Shown here: positions 55,181 through 64,000 of the stretch, piece after piece
Numbering within the stretch: the stretch's first letter is position 1
How the letters are laid out: every line of letters starts with the position of its first letter
NCBI GenBank assembly: GCA_029204225.1
Contig: MU832209.1
Coordinates: forward strand, 18,095 to 82,094
DNA: 64,000 nucleotides
Source of the DNA: Diphasiastrum complanatum
Taxonomy: Eukaryota; Streptophyta; Lycopodiopsida; Lycopodiales; Lycopodiaceae
Reading direction: 5' to 3'
Notes under the pieces: model-generated
Told to the model about the DNA's origin: nothing
Seen by the model: the letters and a program-made list of their open reading frames with translations, nothing else
Databases searched by the model: none
Made by a program: the position numbers and the translations under genes

Positions 55181-57170
55181 AATATCTAAACACGTATCAA
55201 TATAATTGGTTAACCTTTGAGTTGTACTTGTGAACTATAAAACAAAAATCAAACCTTTTCATGAAACAAACCTTACCTTAAAAAGTTGGGGACAATGTAT
55301 TTTATTACAATTCTAAATATAGTCTCCATGGGGCCCCCTACTACAGAGGTGGGTATGCTCAAACCTTCACCACTCTTGGGAATTATGTAGCCAAGGTGCA
55401 AAATATGATGCTCTAAAAAATTGCTTTGATAATAGTCAATAGTTGTAATCAACACCTGAGAACAAGAGGGATAGTGTTAGGGCCAAAGACTAACTGTCGT
55501 GTATGGAGATGATTTCAACATGCCCTTAGATCGACATTCAATTTCAACTTTTAGCTCTGTGTCTAGAATGGACAGTATACAGACTAAATCGAGCAAATGT
55601 CATGAATCCACTTGTGAAGTGAGGTCAAATAATTGTTGCTTTTGCAACAAAAGCTAGGATTCCACTACTTATTTCGTCTAGTGAGTGTGGCCAAAAAATA
55701 TAGCATGCACCTTTTGCAAGGATACAAAACTCATAGAAAAACAAAAAACAAATATAATAGAACATGCCATCAAATAATTATGTTGAATACTTTTTCATCT
55801 ATAGCCCATATTTATCCCATGGTTTTTGAAGCAAGAATGTTTTAAGACCAGGCTTTTTAGCTTATCAAAGACAACAAAGGCATCTGCTCTCGAGTTGGAC
55901 CTGCCCACTTAGGCATAAGCTTGCATCTTGGTAAGTGCACGAGTGGAGGTTTGGAGTCTTGTGCTTTTTGGCTTGGCCCTCTAGTAATGCAAAGTGTACA
56001 TATCGTACACATTGAAGCCGATTCAATTTTCCATTGTAGGTGAGTTGGATAAGAGTGTTAACTTGTGTCAAAGGAGGCCTAGACATGTTGCACGGAATAC
56101 ATACATCTAAGAGCCCCAACAGTTCCAAAATTACCTTGGCCTAAACTGTGGATTCATAATGTTAAATATTATACATAATAGTATTAGAGTATTACCATTA
56201 TAAAAAGCTAATTTGAGCATTGAATGAGTTTATAGGCAACCACGGATGTCATGGAAATATTCTTGCCACCCTCCAAGGTCATGTTGTGTTACTCACCATG
56301 GCTCACAGTGTAGCAAGGCCCGCCATCCAACGATGTATAATACATTACCAAAGTGGGATAATAATCATGTCAATATTTATCTTGCTACACTATTGGATGA
56401 GGGTGGGCCCTGCTTGCACCCTCATTCTCAAAGTTAGTGGGTGTTTGAGTGATGCTTGGCGGTGCTTTTAAGGGCCATTTTAGACTAGCGCCAAACCCCT
56501 TTACTCGGCCCATTTCGTTGCCACCCATTTATGAACCTTGACAAGCGATTTAATGGGCAACATACCACCCCCCCCCTTTTAAACTTGGTTGATAAGTGCT
56601 AAATGGAAGGCTGCAATACAATTGGCCCATCGATACCATCCATCCATTTTTTCAAAGTTGGCCCTGACAACTTAACATATCAAAGAATGTCCCTAGGTTT
56701 CGAAAATGGGCTTCAGCCGCCACCAGCGGCTACATGGCACCTCATTTACCGATTTTGAATTTGGGACTTGCCAAAGCAACCTAATCTCAAAACCACCCTC
56801 AAACGTTTGTGGGCCCGGGATTACTATGGTGGCCAGGTCAGTACCTCATATACTCTTATTTGCATTACTATTGGGTGGCGGCATGTGGCTTGCAAAAGGT
56901 GGCGCCACCTACACAATGTTGTTTTGTTTTTTTTGTTTTTTATTATGGGGCCAAATTTGAATATTCTTTTCAGTGTACCATTACAAAGAGGTATATTTTC
57001 CCAAGAGAAAAATCTGATGAAAATATATGTCTTATTTTTTTAGTAATATGAAAATAGGAGAATTAAAAGAGAATGTCAGTTTTCTGGCGTGGAGAATTTT
57101 ATTTTTTTATGAATTTACTAATTATTAGTTTATTTTAAATTTGTATTTAGATTGAGTATTTAGTGGGTCA
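55181..57170. other. Non-coding stretch before the GT29 gene
   Basis: Several open frames on both strands (for example 55865-56128 minus, 56706-57051 plus) match no family I know. C-run and A/T-run tracts occur near 56570 and 56925. No RNA gene or clear repeat is seen. Confidence 0.3.
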
Positions 57171-57234
57171 GCTTCTTTGTCTTGGAGTGGGATGTGACGC
57201 ACCCATTGGATAATGATGGGGCTGCGACAGAAAG

Positions 57235-57238
<4 letters not shown>

Positions 57239-57286
<48 letters not shown>
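57239..57286. repeat. (GA)n microsatellite, about 48 bp
   Basis: About 23 GA units, shortly upstream of the ACGT-rich promoter region. Confidence 0.95.
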
Positions 57287-57287
<1 letters not shown>

Positions 57288-57419
57288 CTTTTCTGGGAGG
57301 TATGCATCCAATGACGCGCATCGCCTGCATGTGGCTCCGAGAGTTCTGGCATCCTAAAGTGGACGCCGGACACTTTAGCCACTTAATTGCACTGGTTGTT
57401 TTGCGTCTGGTCACTTGGA

Positions 57420-57845
57420 TGCGTGCCACGCGTTGGAGTTGCCATTTGGACGGTTGCTGTGAGATGACGTGGCGGAAGATAAATGAGCTATTCTATATCC
57501 AACGGCTGTGATCATGGAATACTAGGATCCGAGCATGCTAGCGGTCTGCCGTTGATTTCCCGACAAGTCGTTCATTCTTTGCCACGTTTCAATGCAATCG
57601 GCTGTTTTAGGACTGGCAAGTGTCATCTGACACGTGGCGAGCATCCAATTGGTTACGCTTGAGGTATTTGGTGCGATTAAGTGCCGCTCCTAAAGACAGG
57701 AGAGAGAAAATCTTGGTTGGCTGTCAGTCACTTTTCCCTTTTTGCTCAAGCCGACAGCCTTATCGGCCGCTACCGTCGGATTATGACACGTGTACATCGA
57801 ACTGCTTAAAACACGACAAGTGGCAAATGGGCACGTGGGAAAATC
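57420..57845 (+). promoter_or_regulatory. ACGT-motif cluster in the presumed GT29 promoter
   Basis: ACGT-core sites occur as TGACGTGGCGG (57465), GCCACGTTTC (57581), GACACGTGGC (57629), GACACGTGTA (57785) and GCACGTGGGA (57831), plus CCACGCG at 57425. ACGTG cores are G-box/ABRE-like sites bound by plant bZIP or bHLH factors. ACCGTCGGAT at 57773 is the reverse complement of the ATCCGACGGT word repeated upstream of the R3H gene. Confidence 0.5.
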
Positions 57846-58099
57846 CTAACGGTCGAGACCAAAACGTATGGTGCAATTAATCTCCGTGAAACAAACGAGG
57901 AACACCATCCGTCACGATCCATGTAATGTTGGTCTTTTTTCCAAGTTATACGGCCGGTTCAGTTGAGCCCGTCAATGCCATTGTGAAGTGCAGGAGAAAG
58001 GCAAGGCCGTAGAGGTGCCCTTCAAATGAAACGCGTTTGCCAAGGAGTTTGGCAGATGAAGGTTTGGACCCCTCATTCTGAAAGGCGAAGGTGCCTGTC

Positions 58100-58186
58100 A
58101 AAGTGTAGCAACACGGTCTCTCTCTGTCTCTCTCTCTCGATCTTTGTTTCTGCTCCCATGGCTTTTGTGTTGATCCTCTCTCGCAG

Positions 58187-58217
<31 letters not shown>

Positions 58218-58283
58218 TCTTTCACGAGGACGGCATGGCGAATCTAAACTATACTGTGTTGTTCATTGCTTTTTGTGAAGCAG
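58100..58283 (+). other. Possible 5' leader exon of the GT29 gene
   Basis: A CT-rich tract (58118-58140) and a (GT)n tract (58192-58217) precede a donor-like GAAGCAG/GTGATC at 58283/58284. A matching acceptor CCTGTCACAG lies at 59632, 12 bases before the start codon. An untranslated exon and a 1.35-kb leader intron are inferred. Confidence 0.35.
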
Positions 58284-58293
58284 GTGATCTGGA

Positions 58294-58768
58294 TCCGCAG
58301 ATCTTGGCTTTGAATGAGCCATAATTTTCAAGAGCTTTCAAGATTTCCATGGATCGTTGAGTCTTATGGCTTATAGATTTGAGGAACTTATAATGAGGTA
58401 GCTTTTAGACGGTAATGATATTTGTGTTTCTTGTCAAGTGAGGAAGGTTTTACTTGTCTGCAAATATGAGCCATTATTTCTCTGGATTTTCAAAATTTGA
58501 ATGGCTTGTAGCCTTGTTAAGAAGTGTTGTGGCTTTTAGATTTTGATGAGTTTAATGAAATGGCTTTTGGATTGTAAGCATGTTCGTGTTTCTTGTTCAG
58601 TGATTTGGTTTTTTCTTTTCTTAGCAGATCTTGGCTTGCATGAGCTATTATTTGTATAAGGTTTCGAGATTTTGATTGCTTTTTGGAGTGTTATGGCTTT
58701 CAGATTTCAATGTTTTTAATGGAGTAGCTTTTGAATTATAATCTTACTCGTGTTTCTTGTTAAGTGAA
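58294..58768 (+). repeat. Three tandem repeats of about 150-165 bp in the presumed leader intron
   Basis: Each unit runs from a CTTG(G/T)CT...TGAGC(C/T)AT word, through GTTATGGCTT or a variant, to GTGTTTCTTGTYMAGTGA. Unit ends lie near 58441, 58603 and 58768. Identity among units is moderate. No splice consensus forces them into exons. Confidence 0.6.
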
Positions 58769-59644
58769 GTAGCTTTTTCTTCTTCGATTCCTTTGAAGTT
58801 GGTGGGATGTTTAAGTAGCAATAGCAGTGAATTTGAGAACAGCTATTCGGGTCCATTTAGTAATGCGATGATTTGTGGCTGCTGCTATTGTTTCTTTTTT
58901 CTGAGCCATTGCAATCAGTGGAGCCTTTCTGATGCATTGAGGTGATTTTATTTTTGTTAAGGTTTTAGCCTTTACGTCACATTGAAGATTGGGTTCTGTA
59001 ACGTTTTAAGCTAATGGCTAGCCTAGTCTGGCATGGCAATCGTCATAAAAGAGTTCCAAAATTGAAGTTATAGGTGCCATCCATCTCATCTCATGTGCTG
59101 AGGGCGATCGTAGAAGTTTCTTCAACTGGCAACTTACTCTTTATCATCAATCAGAGCCTTGAAGATGAAGCCGATTATGTTGATTTTGAGAAGCATAGAA
59201 ATCAATAGTTGGAGCAGGTGATGGCTGCCTCGACGTTCCTTTTTGACAGGTTCAGCTCTTCTTAGGTCAAATTTGATGATGTGATGAGCAATATAACCAA
59301 GTAACTTCGCAGCTGTCCTAAAAATTGTTTCACACCTCCATGCGGCTTCTCACGCCATGTATAACCACAAGTGCACAGCAAGATCTGTTGGTTTCTTGAG
59401 CCTGATCGACTGGTATCTCATCGGTTTGCTGTAAGTATGGAGCCTTCTAGTTGGCATCCACGGTGCCAAAATTTTTGAGGTTTGCCATAAGATGCCAGCG
59501 CTAGCAGAAATATTAAGATGAATCATTGCCCTCAAACAGGAAAATTATATCCGTGTATTTTTTGACAGCCATACGTGTCCGATGGCATAGTCTTTGGTAT
59601 AGTGTTGCGAGATACTGTTGAACCTGTCACAGGAAATTCTTGTT

Positions 59645-60979
59645 ATGGTAGGGGAAAAGCGGAAGGAGACAGGCGTAAGTAGAGTAGCAAAAAGGGTTAA
59701 AATGCAAATGCCTTTTCCTTTTCGTAACTGGTACATTTTTTTCTCGGCTTCCAGATTTCGCCTCTTCTTTCTGTGCGGTTTAATCATGCTCGTGACGGTG
59801 GCTTTATTTACCTATCCCTCTCTACAGTCAGAAGATCTGCCCAGTATCTCCTCCTTTGTTTGGCCGAAGAGGACCATGCCCGCTGCACCTCTATTTCCGA
59901 ATACGAACAGTACCCTTGTTATGTATTCATCCATGGATCCTAATGAAGCAATCGAAAGAGAAAAGGCGAAGCAGCTCCTGGAAAGGTCAGTGGATGATGG
60001 CCAAAGACTGAAACACTACTGGCATCAAGGTAGGATTGAGAAATATAGCCATTTTGATCATTACGACCACATAGATGACAGGCGTATCTCACTACGTAGG
60101 CCAAGGGAAAGGATACCCCCTGATCTGACTAACCCCAGATATGCCCCTTATTGGCCCCAGTTCCGACAGCTGTTGGAATCTTGGGTTCACAAGAAGCATT
60201 ACGATCCACAGGTGATGAAGGAATTGCTCACTGCAGTGAAAAATCCCATCGATCAGCACAACAATTCAGGGGATGTCGATTCACAGCTTGGGAAGCCTTA
60301 CAGAACCTGTGCCGTGATAGGCAACAGTGGCATTCTGCTAAATAAGACGTATGGTGAGTTCATAGATAGTCATGACATGGTGATGCGTCTGAACAATGCC
60401 AGGACATCAGGCTACGAGCCCGCAGTGGGACGCAAGACCACACTCTCTTTCATCAACAGCAATGTCCTTCATCTATGCTCTCGCCGGTACCGATGCACCT
60501 GCCATTCCTATGGCGAATCTGTTCCAACGATTTCTTACATTTGCCAGGTATCACATCTGATGGACGTGCTTTATTGTAGTGCCATGCAGAAAGCTCCATT
60601 GCTGGTGACCGATCCACGGTTTGACATCCTTTGTTCAAGGATCGTGAAGTACTACTCCCTTAAGCATTTTTTCGAGACTACTGGAAGGTCTCTGGAGGAT
60701 TGGAGCAGCGCTCACGAAGGCAACCTATTCCATTACTCCTCAGGAATGCAGGCTATTGTGCTTGCGCTGGGCATATGTCAGAAGGTTGACATTTTTGGTT
60801 TCGGCAAGTCTTTGTTTTCCAAGCATCACTATCACACAAATCAGAAATCTGAGCTTCGGCTTCATGACTATGAGGCAGAGTATATATTTTACGATGATTT
60901 AGCGAGCAATCGTTCCTCCTCAATTCCCTTCCTTAATGAAGCTGGCATTGTGATTCCTCCCGTGAAGATTTATTTCTGA
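59645..60979 (+). CDS. GT29 sialyltransferase-like protein (444 aa), predicted Golgi type II membrane protein
   Basis: One uninterrupted exon encodes a short basic cytosolic N-terminus, one membrane segment (about residues 38-57) and a lumenal domain. Sialylmotif L spans about 220-268 (CAVIGNSG, residues 222-229; RLNNA, 248-252). Motif S spans about 363-387 (HYSSGMQAIVLALG, FGFG). HHYHT (394-398) is motif III-like, and HDYEAE (407-412) has the His and Glu of motif VS. These fit plant GT29 proteins of the SIA2/MGP2 type; the Arabidopsis members act in the Golgi, and MGP2 is tied to pollen tube growth. Plants have little or no sialic acid, so the donor sugar is open (Kdo or another acid has been discussed). 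Possible N-glycosylation sites are N88, N206 and N233. The ATG at 59645 follows a TGTTATG context; no earlier in-frame ATG exists. The gene looks intact. Confidence 0.93.
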   Translation: MVGEKRKETGVSRVAKRVKMQMPFPFRNWYIFFSASRFRLFFLCGLIMLVTVALFTYPSLQSEDLPSISSFVWPKRTMPAAPLFPNTNSTLVMYSSMDPNEAIEREKAKQLLERSVDDGQRLKHYWHQGRIEKYSHFDHYDHIDDRRISLRRPRERIPPDLTNPRYAPYWPQFRQLLESWVHKKHYDPQVMKELLTAVKNPIDQHNNSGDVDSQLGKPYRTCAVIGNSGILLNKTYGEFIDSHDMVMRLNNARTSGYEPAVGRKTTLSFINSNVLHLCSRRYRCTCHSYGESVPTISYICQVSHLMDVLYCSAMQKAPLLVTDPRFDILCSRIVKYYSLKHFFETTGRSLEDWSSAHEGNLFHYSSGMQAIVLALGICQKVDIFGFGKSLFSKHHYHTNQKSELRLHDYEAEYIFYDDLASNRSSSIPFLNEAGIVIPPVKIYF

Positions 60980-61322
60980 TAAACCTCTGCATACAATGAG
61001 ACTGACAATGCTGTCTCAATGCTGTTTACCACATTAGCTTTATCAGTCTCTTTAATTTTTAAAAAGACTTTGTAAATGCTCCTCCACGAACAAATATCGT
61101 CATGAGGCCTTTGATTCCTAGTACTCACTGGCAGAACGTGTTCACTATCTATTTGTAGCATCCGTTCTTTGGAGTCAGTTGCAGCTAAGAGGAAGCCCGT
61201 TTGAACATTCTTTTTAGGAATACTAGTTGATGTGATTATTACATTCATAACTTTCTGAAATACCTGATAGCGAAAACCTTTTAATCTATCTTTTAGTGCC
61301 ATTCTGATTTATTGATGAGTGA
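60980..61322 (+). other. Presumed 3' UTR and flank of the GT29 gene
   Basis: AT-rich sequence with no coding resemblance follows the stop. No clear AATAAA signal was seen close to the stop. Confidence 0.35.
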
Positions 61323-61337
61323 GAGAATCAGTGAGTT

Positions 61338-61428
61338 TTTTCACTTGCATATCCTTATTTGGAGTTAAACTCCTAACCTTAATTCAGATGAAAGAAAGTC
61401 CTAACCAACTCACCACTTATTGGAGGAT
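61338..61428 (-). mobile_element. tRNA-like retroposed insertion flanked by a 15-bp target-site duplication
   Basis: A 91-bp insert lies between two perfect copies of GAGAATCAGTGAGTT (61323-61337 and 61429-61443). On the minus strand it starts ATCC and has a box A-like GTGGTGAGTTGGTTAGGAC. A box B-like GAGTTTAACTCC and GGAT, able to pair with the start, follow. It ends GTGAAAA against the duplication, like a short A-tail. The box matches are weaker than in the 15.5 kb insert, but the duplication is longer. Confidence 0.6.
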
Positions 61429-61443
61429 GAGAATCAGTGAGTT

Positions 61444-62540
61444 GTAAGATGAATGCTGCTTTAAATTTCATCAATTACTGTCTGAATTGCAAGCTTTGTA
61501 CATTTTATGATTCTCGTTCCCTTTTGATATCGTCAGCACATGATTGTGTTCATCTCTGTGCAATAAGTCTATTGAAGGTTGAAGTTTGAAATTTAGGAAG
61601 ATAATGCTTCTCAAAGAAACACATTGGCAAGAACAGAGTCAACCATTGCTGCTGTGTTTTTTTAAAATATGATTCCTCTTCTGTGCAAAGGCAGAGGAAA
61701 AAATGTTTTCCTTTTACCAAGAGGAAAGACCTCTGTCCACCTCTTATTGGTATAAGATTGCTAACAGACTCGATCCTCATCTGTTCCTGCTCTGTAACAA
61801 AAACAACTTCATGGATGCATGGATGTAGGACTTTTATGCGTTCTTCTCTGCACGTCTTAATAGGGTCGACGACGTAGTAGTTATCTTACGTTATTAGCAC
61901 TTTTTTTTTAATACTGTATGAATACGTTTTGTACCGTATTCATACATCGCGGCATCGCGAGCCCGAGTTTCTCTCTGTCTCTGTTCTTCCGAATTTCTCT
62001 CTGTCTCTGTTCTTGCGGTAGCCAGAAGAGGAGCTGCCTTTGCCACGATCACTCCTGCCGCTTGACATGGCATTGCATTTCTCCTCTACTTCGTGACTTC
62101 GCCTATAACTGGATTTGTAATTGCCATTACTCCTGGTGGTTACTGTAATGAATTCCCAAGGTCTTTCTTCAGCTGAAAGCACGATCTTCCATAAAGGCGC
62201 AGAACTGCAATGATTGATGAGCAATGGGATCGATATGAAACTTAGAGCAACTAATCATCCCCGCTTTTCTGATCCCAGGTGCTACGCGCATTGGATGTTG
62301 TAGCAAAAATCAGAAAGCACAGTTAATAGATGAAGAAAAAGCAATGGAGCAGATTGGTCATAGATGTATATATTATTAAAATCAGTGCTTTCCATTTTGA
62401 CATAGCCAAGATGAAAGCGTGCATTATCAAGCTTCCCCTCCGCTGGTCTCAAATCTCTCATAGTCTCTAGTTATGCTTGCAAAGCTCCCACACCACTATA
62501 ATTACGAGCATTCAGCCTTTGCTTTTCAGATGATCAGAGA
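61444..62540. other. Stretch without recognised gene
   Basis: A 24-bp block TTTCTCTCTGTCTCTGTTCT is duplicated at 61966-62015. A minus-strand frame (62224-61940) encodes a Ser/Arg/Glu-rich tail that looks composition-driven. No RNA gene was found. Confidence 0.3.
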
Positions 62541-62548
62541 GGAATTTG

Positions 62549-62620
62549 GGAGAATGAGAAGAACACGGATTTACAGCAATGGAGTAGCTGAGAAGAACAC
62601 GGATTTACAACGATGGAGTA
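62549..62620 (+). repeat. Short tandem duplication, unit about 33 bp
   Basis: TGAGAAGAACACGGATTTAC followed by ARCRATGGAGTAGC occurs twice in direct succession. Confidence 0.75.
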
Positions 62621-63302
62621 GCGGATCTGAAGCTGCGCTTGACAGATATCTAGATCCAAGGCTCACGGAAGGCTTGGGAAGGTGAGAGCAAGGAGCGACC
62701 GCTGCTGCTGCAGCCAAGCCTATAACGCCACGATCAGTATAAATATCGTATAATGTATGGTTCGCAACTAGACAGATACGGTACGGTCCCAACTAACATA
62801 TACGATGCGGTATGCAACTAGATAGATACGGCGGATTACGGGATTTAATCTGCTAGTTTCTGCTTTGTTAGAAACTCCAAGTGCTAATAACATCTTGGTT
62901 GCATCCATCTCGGTTTTACATTTGTTTATGTTTGATGCCCTTTGTTGATGTAGTGGCCATCTTCGTGTTCATTAGATTGCCTGTGGGTATTATCAATCCC
63001 AGGAAAAACATAGATTGTTCAAGCCCGACTCAAACACGAGACACGCGTGGGAAGATGGTGTCCATTATATACCTTCATAACCTTGTGTGATTGGTTCCGT
63101 GCAAGGTGGACTTTAGCTCTAAGGGGTGTGCTCATAAGGATTCTAGGGCCAATGGGTTATCCTTATAAGTCTTTGTTTTAGGGCCTAGGCACAATGGAGG
63201 ACTCTTGAGATCGTCAGGGTGCACTCAAGTAAGGGCCTCTTCACATGTAAACCCATTATTCATTCTTTATATTACCCCTTCCTTGGAGCACACCACCTCT
63301 TC
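62621..63302. other. Non-coding stretch
   Basis: At 62760-62830 short repeats of AACTAGAYAGATACGG (with ATACGRTRCGGT) occur two or three times. No gene is recognised. Confidence 0.35.
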
Positions 63303-63436
63303 TCACAAATCCACTTCACATGTCACCACCTAGTCTCCAAGCATGTCATTCATTCTTACCTGCTGTATCACAAATCCACTTCACATGTCACCACCTAGTC
63401 TCCATGCATTTCATTCATTCATACATGTTGTATCAG
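63302..63436 (+). repeat. Tandem duplication, unit about 68 bp
   Basis: TCACAAATCCACTTCACATG, TCACCACCTAGTCTCCA, GCATKTCATTCATTC and a TGTATCA end occur twice in direct succession with few changes. Confidence 0.8.
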
Positions 63437-64000
63437 TCTACCAATTGAACTTGTAGCCTTTTCAAGTTGTACATTTGGATATTCATGGAATTATTACAAT
63501 TAGCAATAGTGGAGCAAAGATGAACTCAAGAGAGGAGAGAGGTGATTGGAAGAAGGTGCATGGATCAGCCTCTCCACGAGTCCATGTGAAGGTGGAGAGG
63601 GTACCCACGGGCTTGTTGTTGATGTCAAGAATGGGTCGGGTTTCCATCATGTGAAACGCCCTAAGCTTTTCCATGAGGCATGTCTTTGGATAGCCATCAT
63701 CCATCCGGCCACAAGGGGTCATAGCAATTTCTTAGTGAAGTCACAGTATGGATTTTCATCCATTTTTGCCAACTAGTATAGGGAGAGCTTTGGGGATAAC
63801 CTCACAAATACACCCTTCTGCATCTCTATGGAAAATTTTTACTCTTAACAAAGCCCATCCTAGTTTGCCATGAATACCCTCTTTTATGGTCCTGTTTTAT
63901 GAGATCCCTTCATGGTATTTATTGTGGATAAAACAAAGACACTTTACGAATTCCGCTGATATTAATAAGCGATTGACAACACCAAAGCACTTCAGAGGTC
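63437..64000. other. Non-coding or unassigned right end
   Basis: Two overlapping frames (63483-63722 minus, 63546-63776 plus) have no family resemblance I can name. Nothing else is seen up to the window edge. Confidence 0.25.

Noticed and set aside
56706-57051. Three overlapping ORFs with hydrophobic parts
   Set aside because: No family resemblance; overlapping frames in T-rich sequence are expected by chance.
59618-59644. Nine-residue N-terminal extension of the GT29 protein
   Set aside because: It begins at TTG, and a likely splice acceptor lies at 59632; the first ATG is at 59645.
61940-62224. Arg/Ser-rich splicing-factor-like protein on the minus strand
   Set aside because: The texture comes from the duplicated CTCTGTCTCTGTTCT tract; no domain is visible.

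Overview
The window is nuclear DNA of a land plant. It holds two intron-bearing or intron-flanked genes of plant type (an R3H-SUZ protein and a GT29 sialyltransferase-like protein) in a sea of decayed Ty1/copia and Ty3/gypsy retroelements. It also has telo-box and ACGT promoter motifs, AG/CA microsatellites and no operons. The species cannot be named from sequence alone; the low gene density and nested retroelements fit a large plant genome.

Layout. 1-4567: tail and 3' LTR of a chromovirus-like Ty3 element, then two copia relics on the minus strand. 4568-5100: GC-rich and tandem-duplicated non-coding DNA. 5100-11000: an R3H-SUZ gene (plus strand, four coding exons, 463 aa) with a repeated promoter module. 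11000-17000: mostly non-coding, with a Ty3 RT relic, hairpin repeats and two tRNA-sized insertions between short direct repeats. 17000-21200: relic of a non-LTR-type RT protein, then a unit bounded by 333-bp direct repeats that holds a gag fragment and an array of about 48 copies of a CGGTYGAGAT motif. 21200-28950: chromovirus tails and LTRs in both orientations and a minus-strand gag element with PBS, GA-rich LTR and a repeated stem-loop leader. 28950-32660: RT-protein relic and unassigned degenerate coding. 32666-35860: copia relic with LTR. 35945-37975: chromovirus integrase plus chromodomain plus LTR. 38000-46200: LTR with CATGCA repeats, gag-protease relic, copia gag relic, and an extra coiled-coil ORF. 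46201-53327: an almost complete Ty3 element with both LTRs, gag, PR, RT, RNase H, integrase and a second RNase H after integrase. 53328-57170: LTR/PBS remnant and non-coding DNA. 57170-61000: the GT29 gene with ACGT-rich promoter and a repeat-filled 5' intron. 61000-64000: a tRNA-like insertion and small tandem repeats.

The two host genes are probably the only intact protein genes. The R3H-SUZ protein is expected to bind RNA or single-stranded nucleic acid; the GT29 protein is a predicted Golgi type II membrane protein. Nothing links them functionally. All retroelement ORFs carry stops, frameshifts, deletions or lost catalytic residues. The most unusual structures are the CGGTYGAGAT array, the tRNA-sized insertions with target-site duplications, the stem-loop leader repeats, and the post-integrase RNase H.
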